64,000 nt of DNA from Okapia johnstoni. Its lineage: Eukaryota; Chordata; Mammalia; Artiodactyla; Giraffidae. The translations under genes and the position numbers were made by a program. Shown here piece after piece: positions 21,274 to 33,289 of the stretch (positions within the stretch are counted from its first letter, which is position 1; the number at the start of each line of letters is the position of its first letter). The notes below the pieces were generated by a model. That model was not told the DNA's origin. It did no database searches and saw only the letters and a program-made list of their open reading frames with translations. The stretch covers positions 60,254,730 through 60,318,729 of the forward strand of contig CM044317.1 in NCBI GenBank assembly GCA_024291935.2, read 5' to 3'.

Positions 21274-23929
21274 AGAAACTGTGAAAGAGTCTATATCTCT
21301 TTGGCACATATTACAACTCATTTTTAGGCAAAGTACAACGTTGTGGTTGTATTATTCTTACAACATGATGGGTCACAAAAGAATATTCAATATAAGAATG
21401 TAGCATATGTCAATTATTTGATATATGGGAAAGAAAGCATTATAAACAATGGGAAAATATTTTTAATAAATTTAATATAAATTATAACTGGGTAATTACA
21501 ATTTTAGAAAATAGATTCACAAATCATACAAAAACAAAAATTAATGTTCATAATTTTTCACAATTTATTATATAAAATTACCCAAAGAAAACCTACCCCA
21601 AATAAAGAAACTGGAATGCTTACTTAACCATCATGACCAAACGCTAAGCATAGAACTAACATTTTACTAAGATCCATTTATCCTTTAATGATTAATGCAG
21701 TGATTCTGCATTGATCTTTTACTGATTAAATGCAGAAGACATTTCCAATTAATTCACTGTTCTTTTACAAGGGTTTTTTAAGCTGTCTATTTTCCAAAAT
21801 GCTATTTTATTTCCACTGAGTAAATTCTCGACCCTAAATATTCAGAATTAGATGATAAAAGCAAACATGACACCCTCCTCCTTGATTTATCTAGATTCTC
21901 TATTTTGCCTGTGGATTCATATTAGATACAAAACCAAAATAAATTCAAGTAAATGGAGGGTTTCCTGAAGTGAAAAATGAAGTAATTTTTCTATTTCACT
22001 TTATTCTCTCCTGACAAGAATGTTGCAATACTTTAACAACAACTTCTTTTTTTTTAACATACAGTTAAGGACATTCAGTATTTCCATTAAATTTATTGAT
22101 TTTTAAATTTATTACTTCATTAACAGACCTCTATAAAAACTTTTCCAGAATGACTCTGCAAGAGGCATCTAATACTGTACATAAGATGCACTGTAAGAGT
22201 TCAGCCAATATTACTCTTTTTACTTTGCAGCTTTTGCTGTTTCTTTAAATATTTATATGTTCCTTATAAGTACAGCTGGCTTTGACTAAAATGTGTTTCT
22301 CTTTAAAGACAGATAACTGGTTAGAACTGATAATGGCTCTATGTTTGTAGTTTTCCTTGAAAAGAAAACAGATATTATTTTAAGATCAGCCTTCTTTTAG
22401 TGGATGAAAATTCTCAATTGAGACTGGAACATATTTAAGTCTCTTGAACAAGGAAAAATGTATGTATAAACATACAGACACAAGTCAACTATACGTCAAG
22501 AACCCATAACTAGTTGACTCTGTGGAGAGATGTGAGAGCCAGGAAGGATGTGACAGAGATATATTTCACTGTATACACCTTGTACTTAATGATTTGTTTT
22601 ACTGTGTGCACGTGTTATCTATTTTGAATGAATAAATATGTAAATAATCTGAAAATGCACAGAAATGTATAAAACTGTTTCAGATAAACTTTTATTCTTC
22701 ATACCCATTTCTTTTTGTGAAAAAAAAAGTATTGTATCTGAGGAAAATTCCAGTTGGAAATATTTGAAGCAACAATGTTCTTAACTCAGTGATTTATTAC
22801 CGTGCCTGCCATCAGGCCTGGTATGTTCAAGAATCTGCAAGTAGTTATGTGGCTGCCAATTTTCTTCCCTGGTTGTTGCTAATCTGTAGGGCATGTGCCA
22901 CAAGTAAGTCATAAAACATCACTATGACTTATTTACTTTTCTAAAAAACTGGAGCCCATTATTCTTGCTGCTTTCTTGCCTGTGGAGGATATTATAAATA
23001 ATTTATCAAATGCCTTCGTTATGCTCATTGTTTTACCTGGAAAGAAGACAAGAATGTGATCTTCATCATCACAGTAAACCGTAAGTTAAAAAACGCCTAC
23101 CTAAAAAAGTAACTATTATAGCTATTAATAGGTTTAAACTGGTTCTGTTTTTCAACATAAAGATGATACCTTGACTATTGATTTTGGATTTTATGAGACC
23201 AGGGGAAACCTAGCAGTGATAGTTATAGCCATTTCTGAAAATAAAAATCCTGAGTAGGACTGGCATAACCAAAGGAATGGCAGCAACAAATAGTTAAAAT
23301 CCCAAACTGGGCCAGGCTGCTAATGTTTCACCAGCATAGCATTTTTCCAAAACCTCAGTGTCATGAGTTCCCCTTTAGCTTCTTTTTCACATTCCTGCCC
23401 ATGATTATTTAAGTGGATATGAAAGCACTCTGTGTGTCAAATGCAGAAACTGCAGTCTATCCACCATTTGAAATCCTTGGGAGCTGCAATCAGCTCATGG
23501 GAGCCCACATACCATCTCCTTCACCACGATGTTTCTAAAAGGCTAGAGTTCCAAATGTAAATTCTGTTATCCATTTGTGCAACCAAAATGCAAAAGTCTT
23601 CCTAAAACTCAACTGGAGATTTCATCTTACATTCCAAACTCTAATACAGGTAAAGAGTTTTTTTTTGTGAGGGCCTTGGCCAATTGTATTACAATTTCAA
23701 CATGGAAAGTATAATTGTGCTCTCAGATGACCGTTATGCAGTGACTGTCACTTAGAGTTGGCTGTCAGCACAGTGAATTTTGCTGAAAAATATTGAAAGA
23801 GGATCATTTCAATCCTTAGTACAGGAATTAGGGCTCAAAAGGGATGTATCTCAAGTGGGGTAGTAAATTCCAAGAGTCATTAACCTCCTTTTAGTTTCTA
23901 TTTTAGCAATATTAACATATGGCATACTA
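21274..23929. other. Unique AT-rich interval
   Basis: About 2.7 kb with no gene or confident repeat. 21440-21600 may hold more of the decayed L1 seen upstream ('ggtaattacaattttagaaa'). The rest is unrecognised. Confidence 0.4.
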
Positions 23930-24620
23930 TATTCTATATTACAGTAACCTTCTCAGACATTACTATGCTTAGCTTTAAGGATTCAGAGAAAACAGACACT
24001 ATCCTTGACTCAAAGGGTTCATGGTGGATTTAATCAGAATGGAAATTAGATTGTAACATAATAAAAGGTAGGGCAAGGAGAGCACATGAAGATAGCATAC
24101 AATCAGGACTAGGGAAGAGTGGGAGGAGAGAAAAGGCTGCCTAGAAAGTAGCTAGGATTGACAAACAAATAGAAATATGTCAAGAGAAGAATTTGCAGAG
24201 AATTTATGTTTTATGGTTTACATAGAAAGGGTATTTTTACCTGAATGTTTTGCTGAGGAAGAAAAGAATTTAGTAAAAATGAGTGGATCGTGATTCAAGA
24301 CAGAGCAGGCAACCGAGAAAACAAGGACCCTTGAGGAAATGAGCAGTATAAGGGAGATTGCAGTTGGCTGGATTGGCTTCAGTGGGATAATTAATCCTTC
24401 TAGATTAGAGTAAAGAGGACAAGGATGAGGTGACTCCGCTGAGTAGTCTGTAGCTGTAAGAAGTGGGAAGTTGAGTCGGGATGTGGGAGAGTAAAGTAAG
24501 ATTTGGGGTCATGGAAAGAATGGAAGGGCTTCGGAATCTTTGTTGAGGGCAACAGGATAGAAGCTTTTGAAGGACAAGAAAGGAATTGATAATAAACTGA
24601 GGTCCCATCAGGCCTGGAAC
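23930..24620 (-). mobile_element. Possible L2-like relic, antisense
   Basis: 'gattcagagaaaacagacac' and 'tccttgactcaaagggttca' resemble the antisense L2 3' region ('gataagacacggtccctgccctcaaggag' type). The following purine-rich text is compatible with antisense L2. Weak, memory-based match. The minus-strand open frames at 24400-24651 reflect this purine bias. Confidence 0.35.
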
Positions 24621-25669
24621 ACAGTAAATGTATGCTGAGACCAAGTTTCATATTTCATAAGTTCTCCAGTTTAGTTATAACTGGCAATGCAGATGGTTAC
24701 ATAAATCAAGGATTAGGACTCTGTACAGCAGATAAGAAACACATAAAGAAGCAAGGAAATGAAGATTCAAAGGGTTCTCATGAAAGAACAATTCAGGTGA
24801 TTGAGAAATCTTTGAATAAAAATATTTGATTGAATAAATGTATATGTAATTTTAATCATGAGTTACCCTGGGAATGTAAAATAGCACTACCATCATCATC
24901 ATCAATATCATCTAAAAACATTAGTAATTTGTACTATGAAAGAAACAGCTGCACATGAATCCAGTGGGTACTGTTAGCTTTCTAGACTAAAAATAAAAAT
25001 GTAACCCACTTTTCATTACATTAAGAAAAACCATGTCTTCTTCATTCAGAGGATAGAGAAGATGTGACATGTGAGAAGATGTGAGAGTGATGCCAATTGT
25101 CCAGAGTATCTTCCCCTACTAAAGGAAAAGCATTTTGAGAGATTTTCAGTACTGTTAATTTCATATCCTAGTTATTCCAAACCCAAAACAAATCAAGTAA
25201 GTCATTTATCTCAACTGGCCCCGTGGAATATGAGAATGCTTTAGGGTCATTGGAATTACAAAGCCATATGGAATTTGTAGTGTACTTATAACTAAGACAG
25301 ATGGCAGCAGAATGAATCCAGCCTTGAGGCTGAATAAACACCCCAGTGACCATGAGCAGCCAATTAAGAACTGAGATGAGAGGGAAATGTCATTTCAACC
25401 TGTGTAACATTTATCTGGTGCATGCATCCTTGCTACTTTTCATAAGCCTACTTCATGGTCTAGGGCTTTAAATAAGAACTAGAAGAACTGTTTTCCTGAC
25501 CTTCTCTTATAGAAAGCAACTACATGCTGGTCCAGTTCTTAGGATGTTAAGAATTAGAATTTCTGCTTCTACCTGGGGAAAACCTAGAAGAATAGAGTAA
25601 CTTTGGTACTATTCTCAGCAAGCTCAAGATGAATATTCCTTTAGCTCCTAGGACAGATTACTATCCCCA
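24621..25669. other. Unassigned sequence
   Basis: No gene or named repeat. A short catcat run lies at about 24891-24903. Confidence 0.4.
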
Positions 25670-26549
25670 GGATTCATTAATTTATTAAGCAGTTTCTGCG
25701 TATCTGCTTTCTACCAATCACTCTGTAGCTCTGATGGTACCAAACGAAGGTCAAATTCCTCTTTTCAAGAAGATCATAAAGGAGACAGATAAGTAAACCA
25801 GATCATAACACAGTAAGTATATGGGGGTATCTGCTAGAAATGCAGTATTCTCTGAGCATAGTTAAGGGCTAACTCTCCACCCAGACAGGGCGGGCGAGTG
25901 TTTCTGAAGAAAGATTTGTGCATGCTATGTCTTGAATGATGAGTGTGGCTAGCTAGAAACGAAGACAGAGGAAGGAAAGCACTTGATATAGAAGATACAG
26001 AAAGTACACGAGAAAATAAAGCATAAGTAGCATCACCTAATCAGGAACTGAATAGAATGTGCTGTGGCAGAGAGTGTGTAGGGGGTGAGCAGGAATAGAT
26101 TTGCAGGAACCAAGCATGAATGCCTTGAGTGTGTCTCAGATATGACTGTCTGAGTCTGAGCTGTAGAGACCCACCGAAAGAAGCTTTTAATGAAAATAAA
26201 ATAGTTAACTCTGAACCTTAAAATACGTATCTCCATCAATATTTACATCTATATATCTATCTACCTGCAGAGTCGAAGGCAGAGGTTTGAATATACAGGG
26301 ATGTTAAGGTGATGGGAGCAAGGATGGTGTAAGACTGACCACAAGGAGAGCAACCAGAAGGGTACCTCTGTTACCTGACTATGTGGTGCTAAAAACATGA
26401 GCTTCTATGTTGGAGAAAGAATCAGAGATTGTGTGGAGGAGAGGATGATTTATGAAAAATCCTAGTGTAGCACTGAGAAGTCTTGGCAACACATTCTGTT
26501 CAGATTTGAGAAAGAACAGGAGTCTAGGAAAACCTCCAGGGTTTTGGCT
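25670..26549 (-). mobile_element. L2 LINE relic, antisense, right of its 3' end
   Basis: Begins with the antisense L2 3' end ('attaatttattaagcagttt', 'aaggagacagataagtaaac') and continues through text resembling 'gatttgtgcatgctatgtcttg', 'atgagtgtggctagctag' and 'gaaggaaagcacttg'. It is interrupted at about 26550 by an MLT1 LTR and appears to resume at 27071. Confidence 0.55.
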
Positions 26550-27070
26550 TGGAGTAAGTGTGGTAAGCAGAAAAATGGCCTTCAAACATGTCTTGGTCCT
26601 GATTCCTACGTCTAGGTCCTGAAGCCTATGATATGCTATACAATATGCTAAGGGGGGATGAAGGTTGTTTGTGGAATTAAGGTTGTTAATAAACTGACTT
26701 TAAAATAAAGAGATTATTCTGGATTATCCTGATATGCCCAATGTAATCACAAGAGTACTTTAACATGAAAAAAGTGAGGCAGGAAAAGGACATAAAAATC
26801 AAACACATATTTCAAGATGCTACACAATCCAATAAAGGAGCATGAGCCAAGTAAATCAAGTGGTTTCTAGAAGTTGGAAAAGGATAGGAAATGGGTTTAT
26901 CCCCCAGAGCATTGAGTAGGGAGAAGGGCCATAGCTCAGCTAAACCTTGATTTTACCTGAGACCAACTTCAGACTTCTGGTCTCCAGAATTATGACAATA
27001 AGCACATGTTGTATTAAGCCACAAAGTTTGCAGTAAATCATTACAACAGCAATAGAAAATGAATACATTA
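26550..27070 (+). mobile_element. MLT1-type (ERVL-MaLR) LTR, sense
   Basis: Near-complete MLT1-like LTR. The 5' part is diverged ('aaaatggccttcaaacatg', 'gtcctgattcctacgtc'). The middle has 'agattattctggattatcc', and the 3' end is clear: 'cagacttctggtctccagaa', 'ttgtattaagccacaaagtt' and 'ttacaacagcaatagaaaat'. It sits inside an antisense L2, so it inserted later. No internal retroviral region is seen. Confidence 0.75.
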
Positions 27071-27450
27071 GGGAATATTGTTGAAGAATGAGTTGAGGGA
27101 CATGATAAAATTAGTTTGGGGAGGATAAAATTCTAGGGAAGAGGGGTGTATATACCTATGAATTAGGAGAAGAAGAAGAGACTGTGGAGATGATCAAGAG
27201 GATTTGGCCAGAGGTATAGGTAAAAACCAGGACAGTCTAATGTCCAAGAAACCAAGGGAAACATGCATTAAAGAAAGAAAGTGGTCAATAATGTTGAATA
27301 CCTCAAAAGTTCAAGTGATAGAATGATGAGAAACTGTGTTTTTGAATCAATAGTAAGTTTACTTAAGTAGTAGAAGGTAAAACCCAGATCACTGTTGATT
27401 GAGCAGAAAATTAGAGGGAAAGAAGTGAAGGCATCAAGTGCCAAATATGG
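27071..27450 (-). mobile_element. L2 relic, antisense, continuation
   Basis: 'gtggtcaataatgttgaata', 'cctcaaaagttcaagtgata' and 'gaatgatgagaaactgtg' match the antisense L2 text 'ggtcaacagtgtcaaatgctgcagagaggtcaagtaggatgag' in order. It follows the MLT1 without repeating L2 text, so both L2 pieces are probably one element. Confidence 0.55.
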
Positions 27451-28078
27451 CCTCAAAAACTTGGCTCAGATGACTTGGTCCTGTGTGAATGGAAGGTGAA
27501 GCTGACATTTACTTGGCCTGTCACCACTCATTCCTATATTCATGATTTGAGTTTGCTTCCGTAGAAAGAAAAGGCTCAGAAGAAATGCTACATTCAAAAA
27601 TATAGAGAAGATGGTGCTCTGCCTTTGTATTTTGAAGATAAAGGAAATGGTATTAGATAACAATTTGTTTATCATTATTTTTTTGTTTATCATGTTTATG
27701 GCAGTTTTTTTCAACTTCATCATGTATATATCTCTTCTAAAATGGATGGGTATGCAGAATGAAAACATGTGAGATGCAGTTCCAGCTTTTCTTGAGAACT
27801 TAATGACACTACTGTGAAAGCGATTAATGTGTATAGTTATAACACAGTAATAGTTATATTGTCGGCTGAGATGGGAGAGGTCTTTAATCTTATCCCTATA
27901 CCAGTGGTCTTGGGACAGGTGTTCATGTGGTGAGTGCTCTGAAACTGGCAGTTATAACTTTTCACTTCTGTAAATAAGATTTCTTTTGGTATTTCCAGCC
28001 TCAATCAAATTATTTGTGTTTTCTAGTCTATGGACTTAAAAGTCATGTTACCAACATTGTTAATACTGTATACCAAAT
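27451..28078. other. Unassigned sequence
   Basis: No gene or named repeat. A 100-codon minus-strand frame (27466-27768) has no recognised motif. Confidence 0.4.
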
Positions 28079-28093
28079 AGAAGTAAATAAGCT

Positions 28094-28341
28094 GTGTCAT
28101 TGAAACTTATACATTTCCATATGAAAATTAGATAGCCAACGGAAATTTGCTTTACGATGCACGGAGCTCAAATCTGATGTTCTGTGACAACCTAGAGGAT
28201 AGGATGGGGTGAAATGTGGGAAGGAGGTTCAAGAGGGAGGGGACATATGTATACCTATGGCTGATTCATACTGACATATGGCAGAAACCAACACAATATT
28301 GTAAAGTAATTATCCTTAAATTAAAAATAAATAATTAAAAA
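28094..28341 (+). mobile_element. Ruminant L1 3' end with 15-bp TSD
   Basis: L1 3' UTR from 'cattgaaacttatacatttc' through 'gatagccaacggaaatttgc', 'caacctagaggataggatgg' and 'atggctgattcatactgac' to an A-rich tail. The flanking duplication agaagtaaataagct is perfect at 28079-28093 and 28342-28356. This is an older subfamily than the 13416, 32712 and 34940 copies (tail 'attatccttaaatt' instead of 'attagcccccaac'). Confidence 0.93.
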
Positions 28342-28720
28342 AGAAGTAAATAAGCTCTGATGGTAATCTCCTCTGTGTTTTCATAAATAAATATACACTG
28401 TAAACCATCAAAGACCTTTTATACTTGCCTTTAAGTTCTGGGCTATGTTCTAGTGAGATGAGGATGCCAAACAGAGATAACATTAACGTGGATCAGCAAA
28501 TGAGAATAAAAAATTACCTAAAATGTGCTTTTGACTGCATGCATAAATTAGTTTTGCTGACTGGATTTAGCATCCTGATTTACACTAGAATTAGTTCTTG
28601 GATACATTTAAACACTATAATAAGAACATCCTAAGAAAGGAAAATTACAAATTAATATCTTGCATGAACATAGAAACAAAATTCCTCAAAAAAATATAAG
28701 CTTTTAAATCAAATAATATA

Positions 28721-28936
28721 TTTGTTGTTGTTTAGTCACGAAGTCGTGTCTGACTCTTTTGCAATGCCATGGACTGTAGCTCTTCGGGCTCCTTTGTACA
28801 TGGAATCTCCCAGGCAAGAATACTAGAGTGGGTTGCCATGCCCTCCTTAAGGGGATCTTCCCAATCCAGGGATCGAACCCATGTCTTCTGTATTGGCAGG
28901 CAGATTCTTTACCACTGAGCCACCAGGGATGGCCCC
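28721..28936 (-). mobile_element. Bov-tA SINE, antisense, in L1
   Basis: Starts with an antisense ACAAC-type tail ('tttgttgttgtttagtcacg') and ends at the head 'gagccaccagggatggcccc'. Target-site duplication aataatata (28712-28720) / aataatgta (28937-28945), one mismatch. Confidence 0.95.
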
Positions 28937-29160
28937 AATAATGTATGCAAAGAATTATATATGATGATATATATTTATATGTAGAAAATGCTAAAGAATT
29001 GATAAAAAAAAAAAGAAAAAAATTATGAATTAATAGCAAGACTGCAAGATACAGGTGAATATCTAAAGGTCACTTGCTTTACTCTGTACCAGTAATGAAA
29101 AATTAGGTTTTGAAATTTAGGGAAATAAATGACATTTACAATAATATCAACAAGTGAAAT

Positions 29161-29352
29161 AGTGAAAGTGAAAGTGACTCAGTTGTGTCTGACTTTTTGC
29201 AACTATACAGTCCATGGAATTCTCCAGGCCAGAATATAGGAGTGGGTAGCCGTTCCCTTCTCCAGGGGATCCTCTCAACCCAGAGATCAAACCCAGGTCT
29301 CCCAAATTGCAGGCGGATTCCTTACCAGCTGAGCTACCAGGGAAGTCCAGAT
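29161..29352 (-). mobile_element. Bov-tA SINE, antisense, in L1
   Basis: Antisense SINE with an extended tail repeat ('agtgaaagtgaaagtgactc'). The head ends 'gctgagctaccagggaagtc'. Target-site duplication acaagtgaaat (29150-29160) / acaagtaaaat (29353-29363), one mismatch. Confidence 0.95.
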
Positions 29353-30261
29353 ACAAGTAAAATAAGTATTTATAAACAAAGTACTTAGGTATCTACCAAA
29401 GTATGTACTGAATCCATATGCAAAAACTAAAACTGATGAAAGAGCTATGCATAAATGAAGCTATTTTATGTTCATTCATTGAAAGACTTCATAGTGTTAA
29501 ATATTAACTCTTTGTATCTTGTTCTATAGATTCAATATACTCCAAAACAAAATCTCAGCTAGCCATTTTGCAAATACTTACAACCTTATTCTAAAATTTA
29601 TACGAATATTTAAAAAACCTAGAATAGCTAACAGGATTCGGGAGAAGAACAAAGTTGGAGGGTTTTTAAGACTTACCATGAAACTGCAGTAATCAAGATG
29701 TAGTACTGACTGATTGATTGATTAGAGACTAGACACTGATCAATGAGACAGGATTGAGGGCCCAGAAATGGACCTACCAAATACAGTTAAATTATCTTTG
29801 AAAAAGGAGCAAAAGTATTAATGTCTCTTCAACAAATTATACTAATGATTGAATATCCCTATGCAAAAAAGAGAATCTAGATATAGAAGTTTAAATCTTT
29901 CATAAAAATTAACTCTAACTGCACTGAAGGCTAAAATGTAAATTGCAAAACTATAAAACTTCTAGAAAAAATCATAGGATAATATCTAGATGACTTTGAA
30001 TTTGATGGTGAGTTTTTAGATATAGCACTGAAAGCACTGAAGATAAAAATGGATAAGTTATACTTTATCAAAATTAAATTTTAGAACATATGACAGAATT
30101 TCTGGACTTATAATTAAATGGCTATTAGTTTTTGTCAAAGTCACTCTTTTGGCTTTAAGATGAGTGGGTATTTATTTTATCAATAATTAACAACAGCTTA
30201 CATCCATATGATATTTTTATGGACACAATTCTTTAACAGATTTCTTGTATCTGATGTATAA

Positions 30262-30422
30262 AGCAGTTCCATCAAATGGGCAAAATAAGGCAAGCCTTAT
30301 GACCACAAGAGAGACAAAACAAGATCAAAATAGTTGAGTAACTCATCAAGGACCAAGACTTTGTCTGTGGCAGAGATGAATCTAAAACCCAGGCCTTCTG
30401 ACTCCTAACCTCATGCACCATC
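30262..30422 (+). mobile_element. MIR SINE, sense
   Basis: The 3' half of a MIR is recognisable: 'gttgagtaactcatcaagg', 'ctgtggcagagatgaatct', 'aaacccaggccttctgactc' and 'ctaacctcatgcac' (MIR consensus: GTTAAGTAACTTGCCCAAGG, GGCAGAGC, AACCCAGG, TGACTC). MIRs are ancient mammal-wide fossils. Confidence 0.65.
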
Positions 30423-30694
30423 TGAAATACTGGCCAAAGGTATCAACACTGTGGCTGACTTATAAAATGACCCCTCAGACAACAATGTCAAATTATAAAA
30501 ATGGGAAGAGCAATGCTACTGAAAATCCAAACACACTATTATTTCATAGACATACCCAATGCATAAGCAGCTCCCTCTCAAATTTTGAAAGGGAAGTCAA
30601 AAGACTAAGTTCCATCATAAAAAAACATAGCCTTCTGTATATTGCTTTCTATTATTTTAAATCACAACATCAAGGGTGAATCCTGTCGGGGTTT

Positions 30695-30890
30695 TTTCTA
30701 CCTGTGATACTTTGCTCAAGTTATTTAGCTTCTCTGGGCCTAAAATTTCTCATTAATAAAACAGGCCTTATGAAAATAGCCACTTCATAACAGTATCCTG
30801 AGGACTAAGAGCATTAACATAAATAAAAGATCATCACAGTCCACTGCACTTATTAAGAATTCAATTATTTTTAACTATTGCTTAACTGCC
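30695..30890 (-). mobile_element. MIR SINE, antisense
   Basis: 'ctcaagttatttagcttctc', 'tgggcctaaaatttctcatt' and 'aataaaacaggccttatg', then 'cctgaggactaagagcatt', match antisense MIR (CAAGTTACTTAACCTCTCTGGGCCTCAGTTTCCTCAT ... GAGGATTAAATGA). It forms an inverted pair with the MIR at 30262-30422. Confidence 0.75.
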
Positions 30891-32334
30891 CTTGATAATA
30901 ATTTAGGAAATTCTGTTTAAGGAGTGTAATCAGAGACCAGTCAGGTCCCATAAACACTTTAAACAAACTGTAAGGTTCACTGCAGCTAACCAGCTAAATA
31001 TTGCTAAATTTTTGAAGCTCAGCTATTATTCCTGTTGATGAGCAATTCATTAGTCATGGTTCTGGTTCTTTAAAACACACGTGGAGCTGAAACCTTACCT
31101 TTTCCTCCTAAGAAAACAAATATCACCCCAGTAACTACTGTAGAGTCATGTGTAGATAAATGAAAATCTTGTCCAGAGGAAAATCTTTGTTTGGAAGTCC
31201 CAGATTCTAGGCATGCTTTGATACAATTTGGTCAATTATTGCCTTTCTCTTTGTACTTTGAAAATACAAACATTGATTCTGTAGCCCAATGAGTGAACTG
31301 GGCATGAACTCTTTCTTGATGAAGACTCTCTCATGTTAGTGATTAATGGGCTGCAAAGATTTTGAAATGAAAACCTGAAACCGCAAACTAGTCATGCAGT
31401 TGGCTAAATATTTTGTTTGGGTGCTCACACCCAACCTACAGATAACCCTGCGTTGACCCTGTATTCCAAACTAGGAAGGAAGGGCTGGGGTTTTCAAGAG
31501 AGAGATTTGTGGTTTGGGTTTAGTCTGTCTATAAAAAGAGTTGTGGTGCCTAGTCGTAACCAAGTTTGTCTTCCCGGTCTCAGATTGACTGAGCATGAGG
31601 TTCTCACAGAAGCGAGTTGTGACAGCTGGAATTTGACATCTCCACCCTCTCAGAGCAGGCTGCTGATCCCAGACTGATAGTTTTAGAACCCTAAAACAAG
31701 GCCATTACCATTCTTGAGATTTGTTTCAGCAGGCGCCAGAGAGGAATGCTGCTGCCCTCACTGCTAGCAGGGACTTTCATCACAGCCTAACTCTGAAGAA
31801 CTGCTGGGGTCTTGGCTCCTGACTCATTCAGAGATTATGTTTCCTGGTTGGTTGGTAGCAGGACACTGGCAAACCACATGTTTGGGGTTTAAACCTGTGG
31901 AATGGATGGCAAGATCATCGATGGCACTTAAGGCAAATGTCAAAAGGCCGTTGCCGTATGAGCAAATTGGGCAAAAGCCACTGGAGTCAGGACACTTCTC
32001 TGAATCTTAGGGAAGGAGCTTTTTAATTCTTTAAGAAAAAAAAAATTAAAGGTCTATCTATTTCCAATTTTAGATACATATTGTCCATCTTGCATTTATT
32101 TTGAATCTCATGCAAAAGAAAGCTTACATACTATTGATTATCTAGAACAAAAAAGTTAAGTTATAGGTGATACATGGTCTTTGATTTACATCTTTAATCT
32201 TTAGCTTTTTCTTATGCCTTAGCACTAAATTATTACTCTTACCAAAAAAAATGGACCAGTTAGTAAAAAAAAAAAAAAAATAAGAAACAATGTTTCCTTC
32301 TTTGTAACATCTTTGAGGAAATGTATTCTTAGTT
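30891..32334. other. Unique interval with a GC-elevated stretch 31400-31930
   Basis: No gene or named repeat. 31400-31930 is visibly less AT-rich than its surroundings and holds an 86-codon plus frame (31417-31677) without recognised motifs. A 16-nt poly(A) lies at 32265-32280. Confidence 0.4.
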
Positions 32335-32398
32335 ATGGTACAGGATTTGATTAATTTGTGATTGGTATGGTACAGAATTTGATTAATTTGTGATTAGT
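32335..32398 (+). repeat. 32-bp unit tandemly duplicated
   Basis: Two adjacent 32-bp copies (32335-32366, 32367-32398) share 'atggtacag' and 'atttgattaatttgtgatt' and differ at only two positions (g/a at 32344/32376 and 32364/32396). Confidence 0.95.
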
Positions 32399-32464
32399 AA
32401 CAATTATAGACTATGTAATATTTATGCATGGATATTTAATTTTCCCTTAATATTTTAAGTCTTG

Positions 32465-32650
32465 TTCTGTCACTGTCTAGTGTGGACGTTGGCAAGCCTC
32501 CAAGCTTCTAGAAGCCTAAGTTTCCTACAATAAATACTAATAATAAAGCTATATGGTGGTTATGAGAATTTGACTAGATGTGAGGATATCCTTTGAAAAT
32601 AAAAAATTATATAAATGTAACATTATATTATAATCTATGTTTATGTTCAT
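32465..32650 (-). mobile_element. MIR SINE, antisense
   Basis: 'gttggcaagcctccaagctt', 'gaagcctaagtttcctacaa', 'tggtggttatgagaatttga' and 'aataaaaaattatataaatg' follow antisense MIR order (CAAGTCACTTAAC, CTCAGTTTCCTCATCTG, GGTTGTTGTGAGGATTAAATGA). Diverged. Confidence 0.6.
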
Positions 32651-32711
32651 TCAATTAAAACCTTAAGTTTTACTGCTATTTATAAAATGGAATAAAAAAT
32701 TCTAATATTGA

Positions 32712-32826
32712 GGATGGGGAACACATGTAAACCCATGGCTGATTCATGTCAGTGTATGGCAAAAACTACTACAATATTGTAAAGTAATTAGCCCCCAACT
32801 AAAATAAATAAATTTATTAAAAAAAG
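32712..32826 (+). mobile_element. Very short ruminant L1 3' end (115 bp) with perfect TSD
   Basis: Only the last ~100 bases of L1: 'gggaacacatgtaaaccca', 'tggctgattcatgtcagtg' and 'caatattgtaaagtaattag' plus an A-rich tail. Perfect 13-bp duplication attctaatattga at 32699-32711 and 32827-32839. Nearly identical to the 3' ends at 13416 and 34940. Confidence 0.95.
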
Positions 32827-32839
32827 ATTCTAATATTGA

Positions 32840-33289
32840 TAGACTTAATTTAAAATCAGGATTTTTAATTTTTGTTTTGAATCACATCTAATTGAGTAGG
32901 AAAAAATTGTCAAAAACATGAAGTGTTCAGGCAAGCCTATCTACCTCTGAGAAGCTCAAGTAGTTGGCCAAAAGGTATTTCTGGGACTCTAAGACTCCAC
33001 TTTGCCCCATATGTCCCGGGAAGGAATTCTGGCCTTGAAATTTAGATTTTTCAAGGAAGTCAACCTTCCTTTCAGGGGCAGTGGAAGCTGTTGTCAGTAT
33101 GGAAGCCTTCACAGAGAGAGTTTGTCAGATAACAAGAAATGAAGACTCATGATCCTATTCATGAGAATATTCACTGCAGTACTCTGGCGGGGGAGGGAAA
33201 GGAATAGTATTTAAGGAGTGCATGAAATGACAAGTATATACAAACTTGAAAAGCCATAACTAGCAAATTAGAAGCACCTAAACCAAATG
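32840..33289. other. Unassigned sequence
   Basis: No gene or named repeat recognised. Confidence 0.4.

Larger units (their letters stand above)
28637..30100 (+). mobile_element. L1 ORF2 remnant hosting two SINEs
   Basis: Collinear L1 ORF2 text in order: 'gaaaattacaaattaatatc' at 28640, 'ttatatgtagaaaatgctaa' at 28975, 'ttactctgtaccagtaatg', 'catttacaataatatcaac', 'gattcaatatactccaaaac' at 29530, 'gaaactgcagtaatcaagat', 'cagaaatggacctacc' and 'aaaacttctagaaaaaatca'. Two antisense Bov-tA SINEs interrupt it at 28721-28936 and 29161-29352. Some hundreds of bases of RT are deleted around the first SINE. No frame survives. Confidence 0.8.

Noticed and set aside
24890..24915. Short cat-repeat considered as part of a repeat array
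   Set aside because: Only four to five units. An ordinary microsatellite, possibly a MIR edge.
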